NCBI RefSeq assembly: GCF_026013525.1
Contig: NZ_JAPDRA010000013.1
Coordinates: forward strand, 1-64,000
Direction: 5' to 3'
Length of the DNA stretch: 64,000 nt
From: Sphingomonas canadensis
GTDB taxonomy: Bacteria > Pseudomonadota > Alphaproteobacteria > Sphingomonadales > Sphingomonadaceae
How positions within the stretch are numbered: position 1 is the stretch's first letter; the number at the start of each line of letters is the position of its first letter. The position numbers and the translations under genes were made by a program. This document shows, piece after piece, positions 17,998-27,200 of the stretch. The notes under the pieces are model-generated. The model was given only the letters and a program-made list of their open reading frames with translations. It made no database searches and was not told the origin of the DNA.

Positions 17998-19128
17998 TCA
18001 TAACATCGATGGCGGCGGCCGATCCTCGCCAAACAGTCGCCAAAATCCTTTGGTGAACGGCTGCAAGGCATCCGGCGTCATCGCGTCCTCGACGATCTCG
18101 CCGAGATAGGCCGGATCCTGCCAGGCAGGAGCGCTGACCCAGTCATCTCCGGCGATGATCCGATAGTCCCGCACCCCGGTCAGTGTCAGCATGGCGATCC
18201 ACGGCCCCTCGACCTTATGGTCGCGCAGCCTGGTAATGGTGAAGGGCACGATCCCCTTCAGTTCCGGCACGAAATATCGGGGCCAGACCAGCTTATGGCC
18301 TTCTCTGTCCACATGGCCGATGCTCCAGGCAAGATCGACATAGCCCAGCCGGTGATTGACCGACCAGCTGCGCACGCTTCCGGTCTTCGCATCGACCGGC
18401 GAGTGCGCGATCACGCCGTCCAGGCTCACGATCGTCTGCACATCGCTCGTGTGGCGCGGCGGCAGCACCGCAACTTCCCGGGTAACGTCCAAAGAGCGCA
18501 CGGCCCGTAATATGGAGACCGGTGAGACTGTCAGGACCGCAGCAGGCCCTTCATGGATGCGAAAGGGCATGCCGTTGCCCGCACTTGCCTCGACAGCCTT
18601 GTGGTGAAGGTCGCGGATGCGGGCGGGCAGATCGCTGGACGCCGCGAACGCCTGGCGGAGCTCCGTCGTGCTCATCTCGTAATTACCCCGGTTGGCGCGC
18701 CGGAAGAAGCGGCTGCTCTTGTCGAAGACCACCCGGTGCGGCGCGATCATGCTGGCGGCGACGCGCATCACGAGCGCCACCCGGCCATCGTCGAGCGGAA
18801 TTTCTCGCACGCGGACTTGCGGGACGCGCGGATCGACGCAGCTGCGCAATTGGTCATCGATCCGGCGAAGCCCCTCGTCGAGCCCGTCCTTCTCGATCCC
18901 GACAATCTCCGCGGCGACGCCGTTCTTGTCCTCCCGGACACCGATGACGATATCGCCGCCATCGGTGTTGGCGAAGGCCGTCACGTCCGCGAGGAAGTCG
19001 CGAACCGCCTTGTGGTCGGCACCCGGAAAGCTTTGCTTGAAGTCGAGGGTCGGGCCTTCGCTCCGCCCATAGGTCTGCAAGGCCTGGATGTCGGCTGGGG
19101 TGATGTCGTCGAGCGGGCGTTCGATCAT
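17998..19128 (-). CDS. AlbA_2/Schlafen-type putative ATP-binding protein
   Basis: A 376-residue protein with an N-terminal AlbA_2 (Schlafen-like) domain: GRSEGPTLDFKQSFP near residue 20, ADVTAFANTDGGDIVIGVRED near residue 50, and RFFRRANRGNYEMSTTELRQ near residue 145. The C-terminal 220 residues match no family I know. AlbA_2 proteins occur as regulators and in phage-defence loci; here it lies between the abiE operon and a restriction-type gene. ATG 19128 follows a G-rich site; the longer frame upstream reads like antisense of the next promoter region. Confidence 0.75.
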   Translation of the reverse strand: MIERPLDDITPADIQALQTYGRSEGPTLDFKQSFPGADHKAVRDFLADVTAFANTDGGDIVIGVREDKNGVAAEIVGIEKDGLDEGLRRIDDQLRSCVDPRVPQVRVREIPLDDGRVALVMRVAASMIAPHRVVFDKSSRFFRRANRGNYEMSTTELRQAFAASSDLPARIRDLHHKAVEASAGNGMPFRIHEGPAAVLTVSPVSILRAVRSLDVTREVAVLPPRHTSDVQTIVSLDGVIAHSPVDAKTGSVRSWSVNHRLGYVDLAWSIGHVDREGHKLVWPRYFVPELKGIVPFTITRLRDHKVEGPWIAMLTLTGVRDYRIIAGDDWVSAPAWQDPAYLGEIVEDAMTPDALQPFTKGFWRLFGEDRPPPSML

Positions 19129-19238
19129 GCCCCCGTGTAGCAGGCTGGGGAGCGACTTCGAAGTTGATCGCGCGAGGAGTCGCGCGGCGCCGCCGGCCGT
19201 TCTAGAACGGCGGTGGTAAGGAAGGGAATTCGTGACGC

Positions 19239-20105
19239 ATGAGCAGTTTGCGCTCGGTTGATTTGAGTCTGATCGACGAAATTCTGCGCGGCGGGGACAA
19301 AGGATATATCCTCGACTTTTCCGACCGAACGTTCGGCGACTTCTTCGTGCGTGAACTCGACATCGACATCGACGCGCCCGAGTATAAGGACGAGGGCGTA
19401 TCGAAGGCCAAACGGCTTCGCTGCTTCCTCGGCAAGGTCGATGACGCCACCGCCGCGCGCGCGCTGCGGGCCTTGTGGGAGCATCGCGAGGCGCTTCGCG
19501 GCAGAGACGTGGCGGATCCGCTGCCAAGGGCGGCGGGCCAATATGCCGCGCTGATCGCGCGTCTCGATGGCTCCGGGCCGTCGGCCCCCGTCAACGTCGT
19601 CGCGGCGCCCGCGATCGAGGCGATCGAATTCGACCGGTTCCGCAGCCGGCTTGTCGCTATTCGCGACCTCGCGCCCCAGCAACGCGGCTATGACTTCGAA
19701 CGCTTCCTGCAGGACCTGTTCAATGCATTCCGGCTGAGTGCGCGAGAGCCGTTCCGCCTCGTCGGCGAGCAGATCGACGGCAGCTTCGAGCTCGCCGGCG
19801 AGACCTATCTGATCGAAGCCAAGTGGCTCAACCGCAAGGTCGGCGTCGGCGATCTCGGCGCGTTTCACGCCAAGCTCGACCAGAAGGCGCAATGGGCGCG
19901 CGGACTGTTCATCAGCTTCCACGGCTTCACCGAGGTCGGCCTGGAGGGGTTCGGGCGCGGACGTCGCCTCGTCGGGATGGACGGGCGTGACATTCATGAG
20001 GCGCTGTTGCGCGGAATCGCGATCGACCGCCTGATTGCGCTCAAGGTACGTCATGCTGCGGAGACCGGCGAGGTATTCGCGCCGATCGACAAGCTCTTTC
20101 CCTAA
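19239..20105 (+). CDS. Restriction endonuclease-like protein (Mrr/PD-(D/E)XK type)
   Basis: A 288-residue protein. The C-terminal half has a PD-(D/E)XK nuclease pattern: QRGYDFERFLQDLFNAF helix, EQIDGSFEL (catalytic Asp), and YLIEAKWL (E-x-K), then GAFHAKLDQKAQWARGLFISFHGFT, typical of Mrr-like enzymes. The N-terminal half (about 1-140) is acidic and unrecognised and may recognise target or partner. GGAAGGGAA precedes ATG 19239. The next gene starts one base after its stop, so the pair is co-expressed. No methyltransferase is adjacent. Confidence 0.8.
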   Translation: MSSLRSVDLSLIDEILRGGDKGYILDFSDRTFGDFFVRELDIDIDAPEYKDEGVSKAKRLRCFLGKVDDATAARALRALWEHREALRGRDVADPLPRAAGQYAALIARLDGSGPSAPVNVVAAPAIEAIEFDRFRSRLVAIRDLAPQQRGYDFERFLQDLFNAFRLSAREPFRLVGEQIDGSFELAGETYLIEAKWLNRKVGVGDLGAFHAKLDQKAQWARGLFISFHGFTEVGLEGFGRGRRLVGMDGRDIHEALLRGIAIDRLIALKVRHAAETGEVFAPIDKLFP

Positions 20106-20106
20106 T

Positions 20107-20844
20107 ATGACCGCGGTCTGCCGAGCGCCGGACTGCACCGCGACCAAATTGTGTCGTGCGCATATCGTGCCCGCCGGGTTCGCGCGGACGCTCAGCGCGC
20201 CGGGCGGGCACAACAAGGCGGTCCGGTCAACGGGCGCGCAACGGGCGGTCCCGCCCCATGGGGACTATGATCCGAACATCCTTTGCGGCGATTGCGACAC
20301 CGCGCTCGGGCGCTTCGACGGATATGCGATCGCCTTCTGTGCCGAACTGCCGCCGACGCCCGATGCGCGCACCGGACAGGTCTTCTCGCACGAAGCCTTC
20401 GACGGGGCGCAGTTCGCTCGCGCGGTCCTCGCGATCCTCTGGCGTGCGTCCATTAGCACCCGCGAGCAGTTCCGGGCTATCTCGCTTGGACCCTATGAGG
20501 ATCGTGCGGCAGCGATCCTTTTCTCGGGCGCCCCTCTGTCCAGCCTGCCCGAGTTCGAAGTCGTGCTGAGCCGCTATGCGTCCTCGGCACACGACGCGCG
20601 CAAGTTCGTCTTCATGCCGATGCGAATCCGGTCGGGGGCTCTCACCGCATTCACGATCGGGCTGAGCGGCTTTCTGGTCTGGGCCAAGGTAGATCAGCGT
20701 CCGACGGACAAGCTGCTCGCGCCCTTCGTGATCAATGCGGCGAGCGTGTTGCGCAGCCCAATCGTGCGCTTCGAGGAGTCCGCCGAATATGGCTTTTTCC
20801 AGAAGGCCGGGCGTCGGGGGCGGGAACGGGCACGAACATCATGA
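20107..20844 (+). CDS. Cys/His-rich (HNH-like) protein partnered with the endonuclease
   Basis: A 245-residue protein. The N-terminus has putative zinc ligands: CRAPDC, LCRAHIVPAGFA, and later DPNILCGDCD. The arrangement C-x4-C, H-I-V-P, C-x2-C resembles an HNH/zinc-ribbon endonuclease core, but the last HNH histidine is not obvious. The rest has no signature. It starts one base after the restriction-like gene and is likely its partner or a second nuclease. Confidence is high that it is a gene, low for function. Confidence 0.6.
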   Translation: MTAVCRAPDCTATKLCRAHIVPAGFARTLSAPGGHNKAVRSTGAQRAVPPHGDYDPNILCGDCDTALGRFDGYAIAFCAELPPTPDARTGQVFSHEAFDGAQFARAVLAILWRASISTREQFRAISLGPYEDRAAAILFSGAPLSSLPEFEVVLSRYASSAHDARKFVFMPMRIRSGALTAFTIGLSGFLVWAKVDQRPTDKLLAPFVINAASVLRSPIVRFEESAEYGFFQKAGRRGRERARTS

Positions 20845-20870
20845 GCCCGGGACATGTGCCGGAGGCGTAA

Positions 20871-20945
20871 GGGGAGGTCTTCCCCTGCCGACAGCCTTGG
20901 AGTGGCCATACCCTTCTGCGAGGGCGAGCCCCCCAACATCCCGGG
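20871..20945 (+). repeat. Extragenic GC-rich repeat, copy A
   Basis: About 75 bases (GGGGAGGTCTTCCCC, then CAGCCTTGG, GGCCATACCC and TTCTGCG) that match 33117-33194 at roughly three quarters of positions. Both lie in non-coding sequence just downstream of a gene. Confidence 0.5.
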
Positions 20946-21008
20946 CTTCCCGGAAGGAGGGACAGGCCCGGCGCAGCCCTCAGGATGGGGCGGCGACAGC
21001 CGGCGGGC

Positions 21009-21299
21009 TCATCGCCGCCAGCCGCGTCCGCCCTCGCGTCCGCCTGCTGCTCTGAGCAACTGCCCGACCGGACGCCCACCCAGCGTGCAGGTAGCGACGA
21101 CCCGGTCATAGCTTCGGCGCCCGGCGCGGCAGATGACGGTCTTGCCCATTGCCAACCGGATCAGCCGACGCTTGGCTTCCTCGCCACCGCGTTCGTGCAA
21201 TTCGGGTGCATGGAAGTCGGCAAGCCGGACCTCGGGCTGCCGATCGGCGTCGCCTCTGCGGTATTGATTTGGCTGGAGTGCATCTCGGAAACCCTTCAC
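21009..21299 (-). CDS. Small staphylococcal-nuclease-like protein
   Basis: A 96-residue frame with the core of a thermonuclease (SNase) domain: VRLADFHAPELHERGGEEAKRRL, MGKTVICRAGRRSYDRVVATC, then GGRPVGQLLRAAGGREGGRGW. The active-site Asp/Arg pattern (RLADFHAPE) and the GRRSYDR segment are recognisable. The usual N-terminal strand (VVDGDT) is replaced by poor sequence, so it may be shortened. A GTG at 21299 overlaps the stop of the upstream SRAP-like gene (GTGA), suggesting coupling and joint SOS control. Confidence 0.6.
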   Translation of the reverse strand: MKGFRDALQPNQYRRGDADRQPEVRLADFHAPELHERGGEEAKRRLIRLAMGKTVICRAGRRSYDRVVATCTLGGRPVGQLLRAAGGREGGRGWRR

Positions 21300-21817
21300 G
21301 AAGCCAGTCGGCGCTGGCGATCATCCAGTCCGCGCGGGCCGACTTCCTCGATCTGAAAGCTGCGGGGCGGCAGCGCGCGGAGTAGCTCGGACTCGGGAAG
21401 CATACCGTCGAGCCAGGCCATGTTGTGGCGGCGCAGGATCACCGCGCCCTGGCGCTCCTGATAGAAGAAGATGTCGGGATTGGCTTCGATCGTGATGATC
21501 GCATAGCCGGTGTCCTGATCGCCCGACGACGGGCGCCAGATCCCGGCCATGTAGAAGAAGTTGCCGTCGTCGAGCGTGACCCGGAATTTGCGGTCGCCAT
21601 TCTTCACCTGAAATTCGCTCGCCGGCACCAGGCAACGCTGATGCGGAAAGGTCCGCCCTTCCGACCGGACAAACTTGAACGGCTTGCCGCCGGGCTCCCA
21701 GGCATCCAGACCCCAAGCGGCGGAAATCACTTGGGGCTTCCCGGATTGGGGGTTGCGCCGAATGATCGCCTTTCGGCTACCAAAGGGTGCTTCCGACTCG
21801 AAGGGCGTGACTTCCAT
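21296..21817 (-). CDS. SRAP (YedK/HMCES)-like protein lacking the catalytic residues
   Basis: A 173-residue relative of SOS-response-associated peptidases. It keeps the fold blocks (RKAIIRRNPQSG, AAWGLDAWE, RTFPHQRCLVPASEF, FFYMAGIWRP, YAIITIEANPDIF). The catalytic Cys2 of the MCxR start is absent, the DGFYEW glutamate block reads ASEFQVK, and the active-site His of the PIHxR block reads YQERQ. It therefore should not crosslink abasic sites as HMCES/YedK do. It is transcribed away from an intact SRAP gene and shares a LexA box with it. ATG 21817 is the likely start. Confidence 0.75.
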   Translation of the reverse strand: MEVTPFESEAPFGSRKAIIRRNPQSGKPQVISAAWGLDAWEPGGKPFKFVRSEGRTFPHQRCLVPASEFQVKNGDRKFRVTLDDGNFFYMAGIWRPSSGDQDTGYAIITIEANPDIFFYQERQGAVILRRHNMAWLDGMLPESELLRALPPRSFQIEEVGPRGLDDRQRRLAS

Positions 21818-21822
21818 GGCGA

Positions 21823-21837
21823 GAACATAATGCGAAC
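21823..21837. promoter_or_regulatory. LexA (SOS) box between divergent SRAP genes
   Basis: GAACATAATGCGAAC fits the alphaproteobacterial LexA consensus GAAC-N7-GAAC (GTTC-N7-GTTC on the other strand). It sits in the 49-base gap between the two divergent SRAP start codons. A second box with nearly the same spacer precedes the imuA remnant at 29785. Confidence 0.8.
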
Positions 21838-21866
21838 GATGTTGCCGTGCAAATCGGAGGATCGCG

Positions 21867-22478
21867 ATGTGCAATGACTATCGGCTCGAGGTGCCGATCT
21901 CGTCGATCATGGAGGATTTCGAGGATCTCGAAATCGCGATCGACCTGCCCGAGGGCACCCCGAACGTCGCCGCGCGCGAAGACATCAAGATCACCGACAT
22001 CGCGCCGATCGTACGCAGCGCGGGGGGTGGCAGGGGCGAGTTGGTCAACCGACGCTGGAGCTGGCCGGGGCAGAACGGCAAGCCCGTCTATAATTATCGC
22101 GCCGAAGGCCGGCAGTTCGGATCGAACCGCTGCCTCATCTTGGCGGATGGCTTCTACGAATTCACCGATCCCGAGGCCCCCAAGCAGAAGCGGCTCGACA
22201 AATGGCTCTTCACCATGACCGATCATCGCTGGTTCTGCATCGCCGGTATCTGGCGCGAGAGTCCGCTCGGCGAGGCTTTCACCATGCTCACTCTCGATGC
22301 CGGCGAGGACGTCGCGCCCTATCATCACCGCCAGATCATTCCGCTGCCGCGCGACCGCTGGGCCGCCTGGCTCGATCCGGAGGTGCCGGCCGAGGATGTG
22401 CTCGGGTTGCTGCCGAAAGGAAGCCTGGTGCCGGTGCGGGTCTACCCGCCGGCACCTGCCCAGGCCGCGCTGCTGTGA
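21867..22478 (+). CDS. SOS-response-associated peptidase (SRAP, YedK/HMCES family)
   Basis: A 203-residue intact SRAP protein. Cys2 is in place (MCNDYRLEV), the asparagine block reads PVYNYRAEG, the glutamate block GFYEFTD, and the histidine block APYHHRQIIPL. SRAP proteins cover abasic sites in single-stranded DNA with a thiazolidine crosslink. GGAGGA precedes the ATG, and a LexA box lies about 30 bases upstream. The following DUF1810 gene overlaps its stop. Confidence 0.92.
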   Translation: MCNDYRLEVPISSIMEDFEDLEIAIDLPEGTPNVAAREDIKITDIAPIVRSAGGGRGELVNRRWSWPGQNGKPVYNYRAEGRQFGSNRCLILADGFYEFTDPEAPKQKRLDKWLFTMTDHRWFCIAGIWRESPLGEAFTMLTLDAGEDVAPYHHRQIIPLPRDRWAAWLDPEVPAEDVLGLLPKGSLVPVRVYPPAPAQAALL

Positions 22479-22918
22479 CCGAGGCCGCGCGTTCGCTCGA
22501 GCGGTTCGTCGAGGCGCAGGCGTCCGTCTATGCGACGGCGCTCGGCGAAATACGGCGCGGTGCCAAGCGGTCGCACTGGATGTGGTTCGTCTTCCCGCAG
22601 CTCGCAGGACTGGGGCGCAGTGAGACCACGAGGTTCTTTGGTATCGGGTCGCTCGAAGAGGCTCGGGCCTATCTTGCGCATCCGGTCCTGGGGTCGCGCT
22701 ATGTCGAATGTGTGGAGGCACTGCAGGACCTCGGGACGAGCGAGCCGATCGCCGTGTTCGGCGAAATCGACGCGACGAAGCTCAGGTCGTCGCTGACCCT
22801 GTTCGAGGCGGTGAAGCCGAGCCCGCTGTTCGCCGCGGCGCTGGATCGATGGTTCGGCGGCGAGCGCGATCCCGAAACCTATGCGCTGCTTCAAGCTCCC
22901 CGAGGGAATTCCGGATGA
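22475..22918 (+). CDS. DUF1810-family protein
   Basis: A 147-residue protein with the DUF1810 pattern: LERFVEAQASVYATALGEIRRGAKRSHWMWFVFPQLAGLGRS, then SRYVECVEAL and LRSSLTLFEAV. Biochemical function is unknown. Its GTG start at 22475 overlaps the SRAP stop (GTGA), and its own stop overlaps the next ATG. It therefore belongs to the SOS-controlled SRAP operon. Confidence 0.8.
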   Translation: MTEAARSLERFVEAQASVYATALGEIRRGAKRSHWMWFVFPQLAGLGRSETTRFFGIGSLEEARAYLAHPVLGSRYVECVEALQDLGTSEPIAVFGEIDATKLRSSLTLFEAVKPSPLFAAALDRWFGGERDPETYALLQAPRGNSG

Positions 22919-24081
22919 CCGACGATCGCGAGGTTCGGCATGACCTGCGGGGGTCCGCCCGAGTCAATCCGACCGTCGCGGCGCTGATGCGCCGGGGCTT
23001 TGACAGCCAGACCGCAAATGACATCCGCGCGCTACGCCTCACCCTTGCCGACCTCAAGCAGCGCGATGACCCCGCGCTCGAACAGCTGGGCTTGAGCGCC
23101 TCCCAGATCGCCGCGGTTAGAGAGGGTGGCCGGCCGCCAATTCCATTTGACACGCTCGTTCAGGTTCTATGGGCAAACCGATCCAGCTGCTGTGTGTGCC
23201 GCAACTTCGATCGGGCAATCATCCTTCATCACATTGTCCCTTGGTCCAGAAGCCTGGATCATGATGCTGCCAATCTAGCTGTGCTATGCCTCGAGCATCA
23301 TGCGCGGGCGCACCGTACCGGTACGCTGGAGCAGAACCTCGGCGCGGCGCAGCTGCGCGCGTTCAAACAGAAATGGGAAGAAGAGGTCCGCCATCTCGAC
23401 CCGAAAGCGATACTCGACGCTACCAGGGTCGATGGTCATCACTGGTGGTGGTTCAACCACGTCCGCATTCTGGAGATGGCGCAACGGTTGGGGATAGATC
23501 TGACGCGCCGAGTCAATTTCGTAAGTGTCGCCGCGCGCGGCTGGGTTGACGGTCGCGGCCAGATCTCCGAGCGGCACCTGCAGTCTCCTTATATGTACGT
23601 CGGCGGCGACGGCATCATCCTCTACGACTATATGCGCGAGGTCGCCGAGGAGGTTTGGGCGCGGACCACAATCTTCAATTTGAGCGACGACCTTGATCCC
23701 GGATTTCTCCGACGCGTCGTCCAACCCGGAGATCTGATCCTTGTCCAAGGTCGGCACAGCTTCAAGTCGCTGAACCGCGAAGTCAGCGGACCTGGCCAGG
23801 CCTGCGCCGTTCAGCGCCAAGCCAATCGGGTACGGATCACCTTCACGATCGATCGCTGGGAGGCGGTAGCCAACTCCTCTTGGTCGGCCTGGCTGTACGG
23901 AACCCAGCACGCCGCCAGTATCCTTCGCGTCGTTCACATTGAGCCGGGAGAACAGCTGCATCTGCAATGCACCGGGATCGCCATTGGCTCGGCGCTGCAG
24001 GGATTATCGACCCGTCATTACTATTCCGCGACCTGGCCTTCATCCGTAGATGAAGAGGTGGAGGAGGGCGGAGAAGCCTAG
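22915..24081 (+). CDS. HNH endonuclease-domain protein
   Basis: A 388-residue protein. The HNH nuclease domain lies near residues 85-140: CCVCRNFDRAIILHHIVPWSRS, DAANLAVLCLEHHARAH, with C-x2-C zinc ligands, the HH catalytic pair and the N-L-C-HH finish. About 90 residues of helical sequence precede it and a 240-residue C-terminal region of unknown fold follows (WWWFNHVRILEMAQRLG, GGDGIILYDYMREVAEE). The ATG overlaps the DUF1810 stop (ATGA), placing it third in the SRAP operon and probably under SOS control. A defence or repair role is an inference. Confidence 0.8.
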   Translation: MTDDREVRHDLRGSARVNPTVAALMRRGFDSQTANDIRALRLTLADLKQRDDPALEQLGLSASQIAAVREGGRPPIPFDTLVQVLWANRSSCCVCRNFDRAIILHHIVPWSRSLDHDAANLAVLCLEHHARAHRTGTLEQNLGAAQLRAFKQKWEEEVRHLDPKAILDATRVDGHHWWWFNHVRILEMAQRLGIDLTRRVNFVSVAARGWVDGRGQISERHLQSPYMYVGGDGIILYDYMREVAEEVWARTTIFNLSDDLDPGFLRRVVQPGDLILVQGRHSFKSLNREVSGPGQACAVQRQANRVRITFTIDRWEAVANSSWSAWLYGTQHAASILRVVHIEPGEQLHLQCTGIAIGSALQGLSTRHYYSATWPSSVDEEVEEGGEA

Positions 24082-24258
24082 GTGACGGCTGCCCGGCCCC
24101 GGCGCGACAATTGCCGATCCGGTCCGAATCGTTCCAAGACCCTGAGCGATACTCAGGCGCCTTGACCCACATGCCGATGTTATCGATGTAGGGCCGAGTT
24201 AAACGGCCGATCTCCAAGCATTGCGTCGCCGTTTCTTGGGAAGGCTAAAGGTCACGTC

Positions 24259-27200
24259 ATGAGGTTCATTGCCGACGGCCCCGATCTTCCCGACGACTTG
24301 CTGGATGCCAGGGACGAAGGTCAGGTCATATTCTTCTGCGGGGCTGGCGTTTCGCGGGCCGAAGCCGGCGGCCCGAGCTTTCGCGAACTCGCGGATCGCG
24401 TGGTGACATCGCTGGGATCTTCACGACATTCCCCCGCCCGGCAGTTGCTCGAATTGTCGGAAAAGATCGTTCCGATTGCCGGTGTCGGGGGCATACCGCC
24501 TGCCGACCGCATCTTCGCGATGCTCGAGCAGGAATTTCCCGTTGCCGATGTGCGCCGCGCTGTGGCGGTTGCCTTGCGGCCTAAGCCCGATGCCGGGCTG
24601 GGGCCGCATGCCTCGCTGGTCGACCTGTCGCGCGGACCGGATGGGGTCGTGCGCCTCGTCACCACCAATTTCGACCGCGTCTTCGAGCAGGTCGATCCGA
24701 CCCTTACGGCGATCGCTCCGCCCGAACTCCCTGATCCCGCGCGCGCAGGCGCCCTGCGGGGAATCATCCATCTCCACGGCAAGGTATCGCACGACTATAC
24801 GGTCCAGGAGGGCCCGGAGTTCGTCCTGTCATCGGCCGATTTCGGGCGTGCCTATCTGGCCGATGGCTGGGCCACCACATTCATGCGCGCGCTGATGAAC
24901 CGATATCGCATCGTCTTCGTCGGCTATTCGGCGGACGATCCGCCGATCCAGTACCTGCTTGAGGCATTGCGGCCGAGCATTGCGCCTGATCAGCTCTACG
25001 CCTTGCAGGAGGGCGAGGCTTCCTACGCGACAGGTCTTTGGCGCCATAAGGGTGTCACCGCGATTCCCTTCAACGGCTTCGGGTCCCTATGGCAGACGCT
25101 TGCAGCCTGGGCCGAACGCGCACGCGATCCGGACGCCTGGCGCAAGCGCATCGCCCGGATGGCATTGCGCGGGCCGCGCGATCTCCAGCCGCACGAGCGC
25201 GGTCAAGTCGCACATCTGGTGAGCTCCGCAGCAGGTGCGACGATATTCGCAGAACATGATCCCGCGCCGCCTGCGGAATGGCTCTGCGCCTTCGACCCCT
25301 ATGTCCGGTTCGACCGGCGCCGCGCTGCAAGTTGGCGTGACCCCGAGCCCGATCGTTTCGACCCCTTCGCGAGCTACGGTCTCGATGGTGAGACCCAGCC
25401 GAACCGGGAGGAGGACGCGCGACCTGGCCCGACAACGGTTCCGGCCGAGAGTTGGTCGGCGTTCGAGGCCGCGCCCGGCGAGCGTCCCGGCGGCCGCAAT
25501 CAGCTCCGGCGTTCCCTCCGTGGTCCGGGGGCGATCACGCCAGCGCCGCTCCCCGCTAGGCTTTCGCGCCTCGCATGGTGGATCGGCAAGGTCGCCACCG
25601 ATCCGATCGCGATCTGGTGGGCGTCGGGCCAGAACGCACTGCACGCAGACATCAGGTTCCCGGTCCGCCAGGCGCTGCGCAAGGACGGCGTGACGCCCGA
25701 CATTCGTGCGGCCTGGCGTCTCATCTTCGCCGCACTCGACGAGCCGGGCGAAGACGCCAGGGATCGCTACGAGCTTGAGCAACTGATCGGCGTCGAAGGC
25801 TGGTCGCGCCTCAGCGTGATCCAGCTGGTCGAGGTCGAACGGCCCCGCCTCACGGTTCGGCGCCCGATGACCGCGCCCATCGCCGGGCGCAGCGACACCC
25901 TCCACCTGGTCGAGGCCGATGTCAGCTATCCGGGCCACAATTCCGATCTTGAAGTGCCGGACGAGCATCTGCTCGACTATATCGACGGCACGCGCCGCAA
26001 CCTTGTGCTCGCGACGCGACTCGAGGAGATGGTCGGCGGCTTCGCGCTGACTCATCTCGATCCGCTCAATCCGTTCGAACGCGGTCCCAACGAGTTCACC
26101 GCGAGCTCGCCCGATATCTCGTCGTTGATGGCGCATCTCGGTAATCTGGTTCAACGTCTCCATCGGATCAGCCCGGACCTTGCCGTAGCGGAGGCCGCAA
26201 GCTGGCCGAGCGAGTTGGGGACTCCGTTTCGCAATCTGCGCCTCTGGGCCGCCGCCATGCCCGGACTCACCGGCCCCGAGGCGGCGGCGGCCATCATTCT
26301 TTCGCTCGATGAAGACGCCTGGGACTCGCGCCTGGAGCGCGATTTGCTGACGGCAATCGGCGCGCGATGGGTGGAGCTCCCGGAGGAGGCAAAGCAACGC
26401 ATCGAAGCGATGATCCTTGCCGGGCCCCAACCTTGGGAGGGCGTCGATCCCGATCGGTTCGAGCCCTATCGCCTCGATGGCATCATGCGGCGGCTGTTCT
26501 GGATGAAGCGCACCGAACTGGTCCCCAGCTTCGATCTGGACGCCAAAATTGCCCGGCTCAAGGATCTGAACCCCGAATGGGATGTGCAGATCGCCGCCGA
26601 GCAGCTCGACCGAAGTCCATCGCGTGGCGGCTGGGTCGGAACGGACAAGAGCCATTCGGCGCTGCTCGAAACGGCGTTGGACGCGCTGCTTCCCGAAGCG
26701 CAGGCAGCCTCGGGCCGCGGGCGCGACTTCCTGATGGAATCGCGTCCGTTCCGCGGGCTGGTCGAGACGCGGCCGGTAAAGGCGCTCGCCGCACTGCGCC
26801 GGGCCGCGGCGAAGGGCGAGGAATGGGCCTGGGCGTGGAATGACTTCCTCTGGTCAGAAGCTAGGGGTAACGATTCCTCTCGCTTTCGCTGCTATCTCGC
26901 CCGGCGCATCGGAGCGCTGCCCGATCCAGTGTTGGTCGCGAACCTGCGTGCCCTGGTGCAGTGGTTCACGGGCCACGCCAAGCCGGTCTGGAGCGCGGAT
27001 CGCGAGCTCTACTTGGCGACCTGGACGCTTCTCGCAGGCACTATTGCCCAGCATCCCGACGCCGCCAACTCCGCGATCGTCGTCCAAGGACGGCATGACT
27101 GGATCAGCGAAGCGCTCAACGCTCCCGCCGGGCGCCTGGCCGACCATCTGTTCGACGAGCTCGGGTGGGATGAGGGGCCTGAGACTCCCACGCAATCGTT

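Noticed and set aside
25087..26655. 522-codon minus-strand frame inside the SIR2 gene
   Set aside because: Shadow of the SIR2 coding sequence; low-complexity Arg/Gly content.
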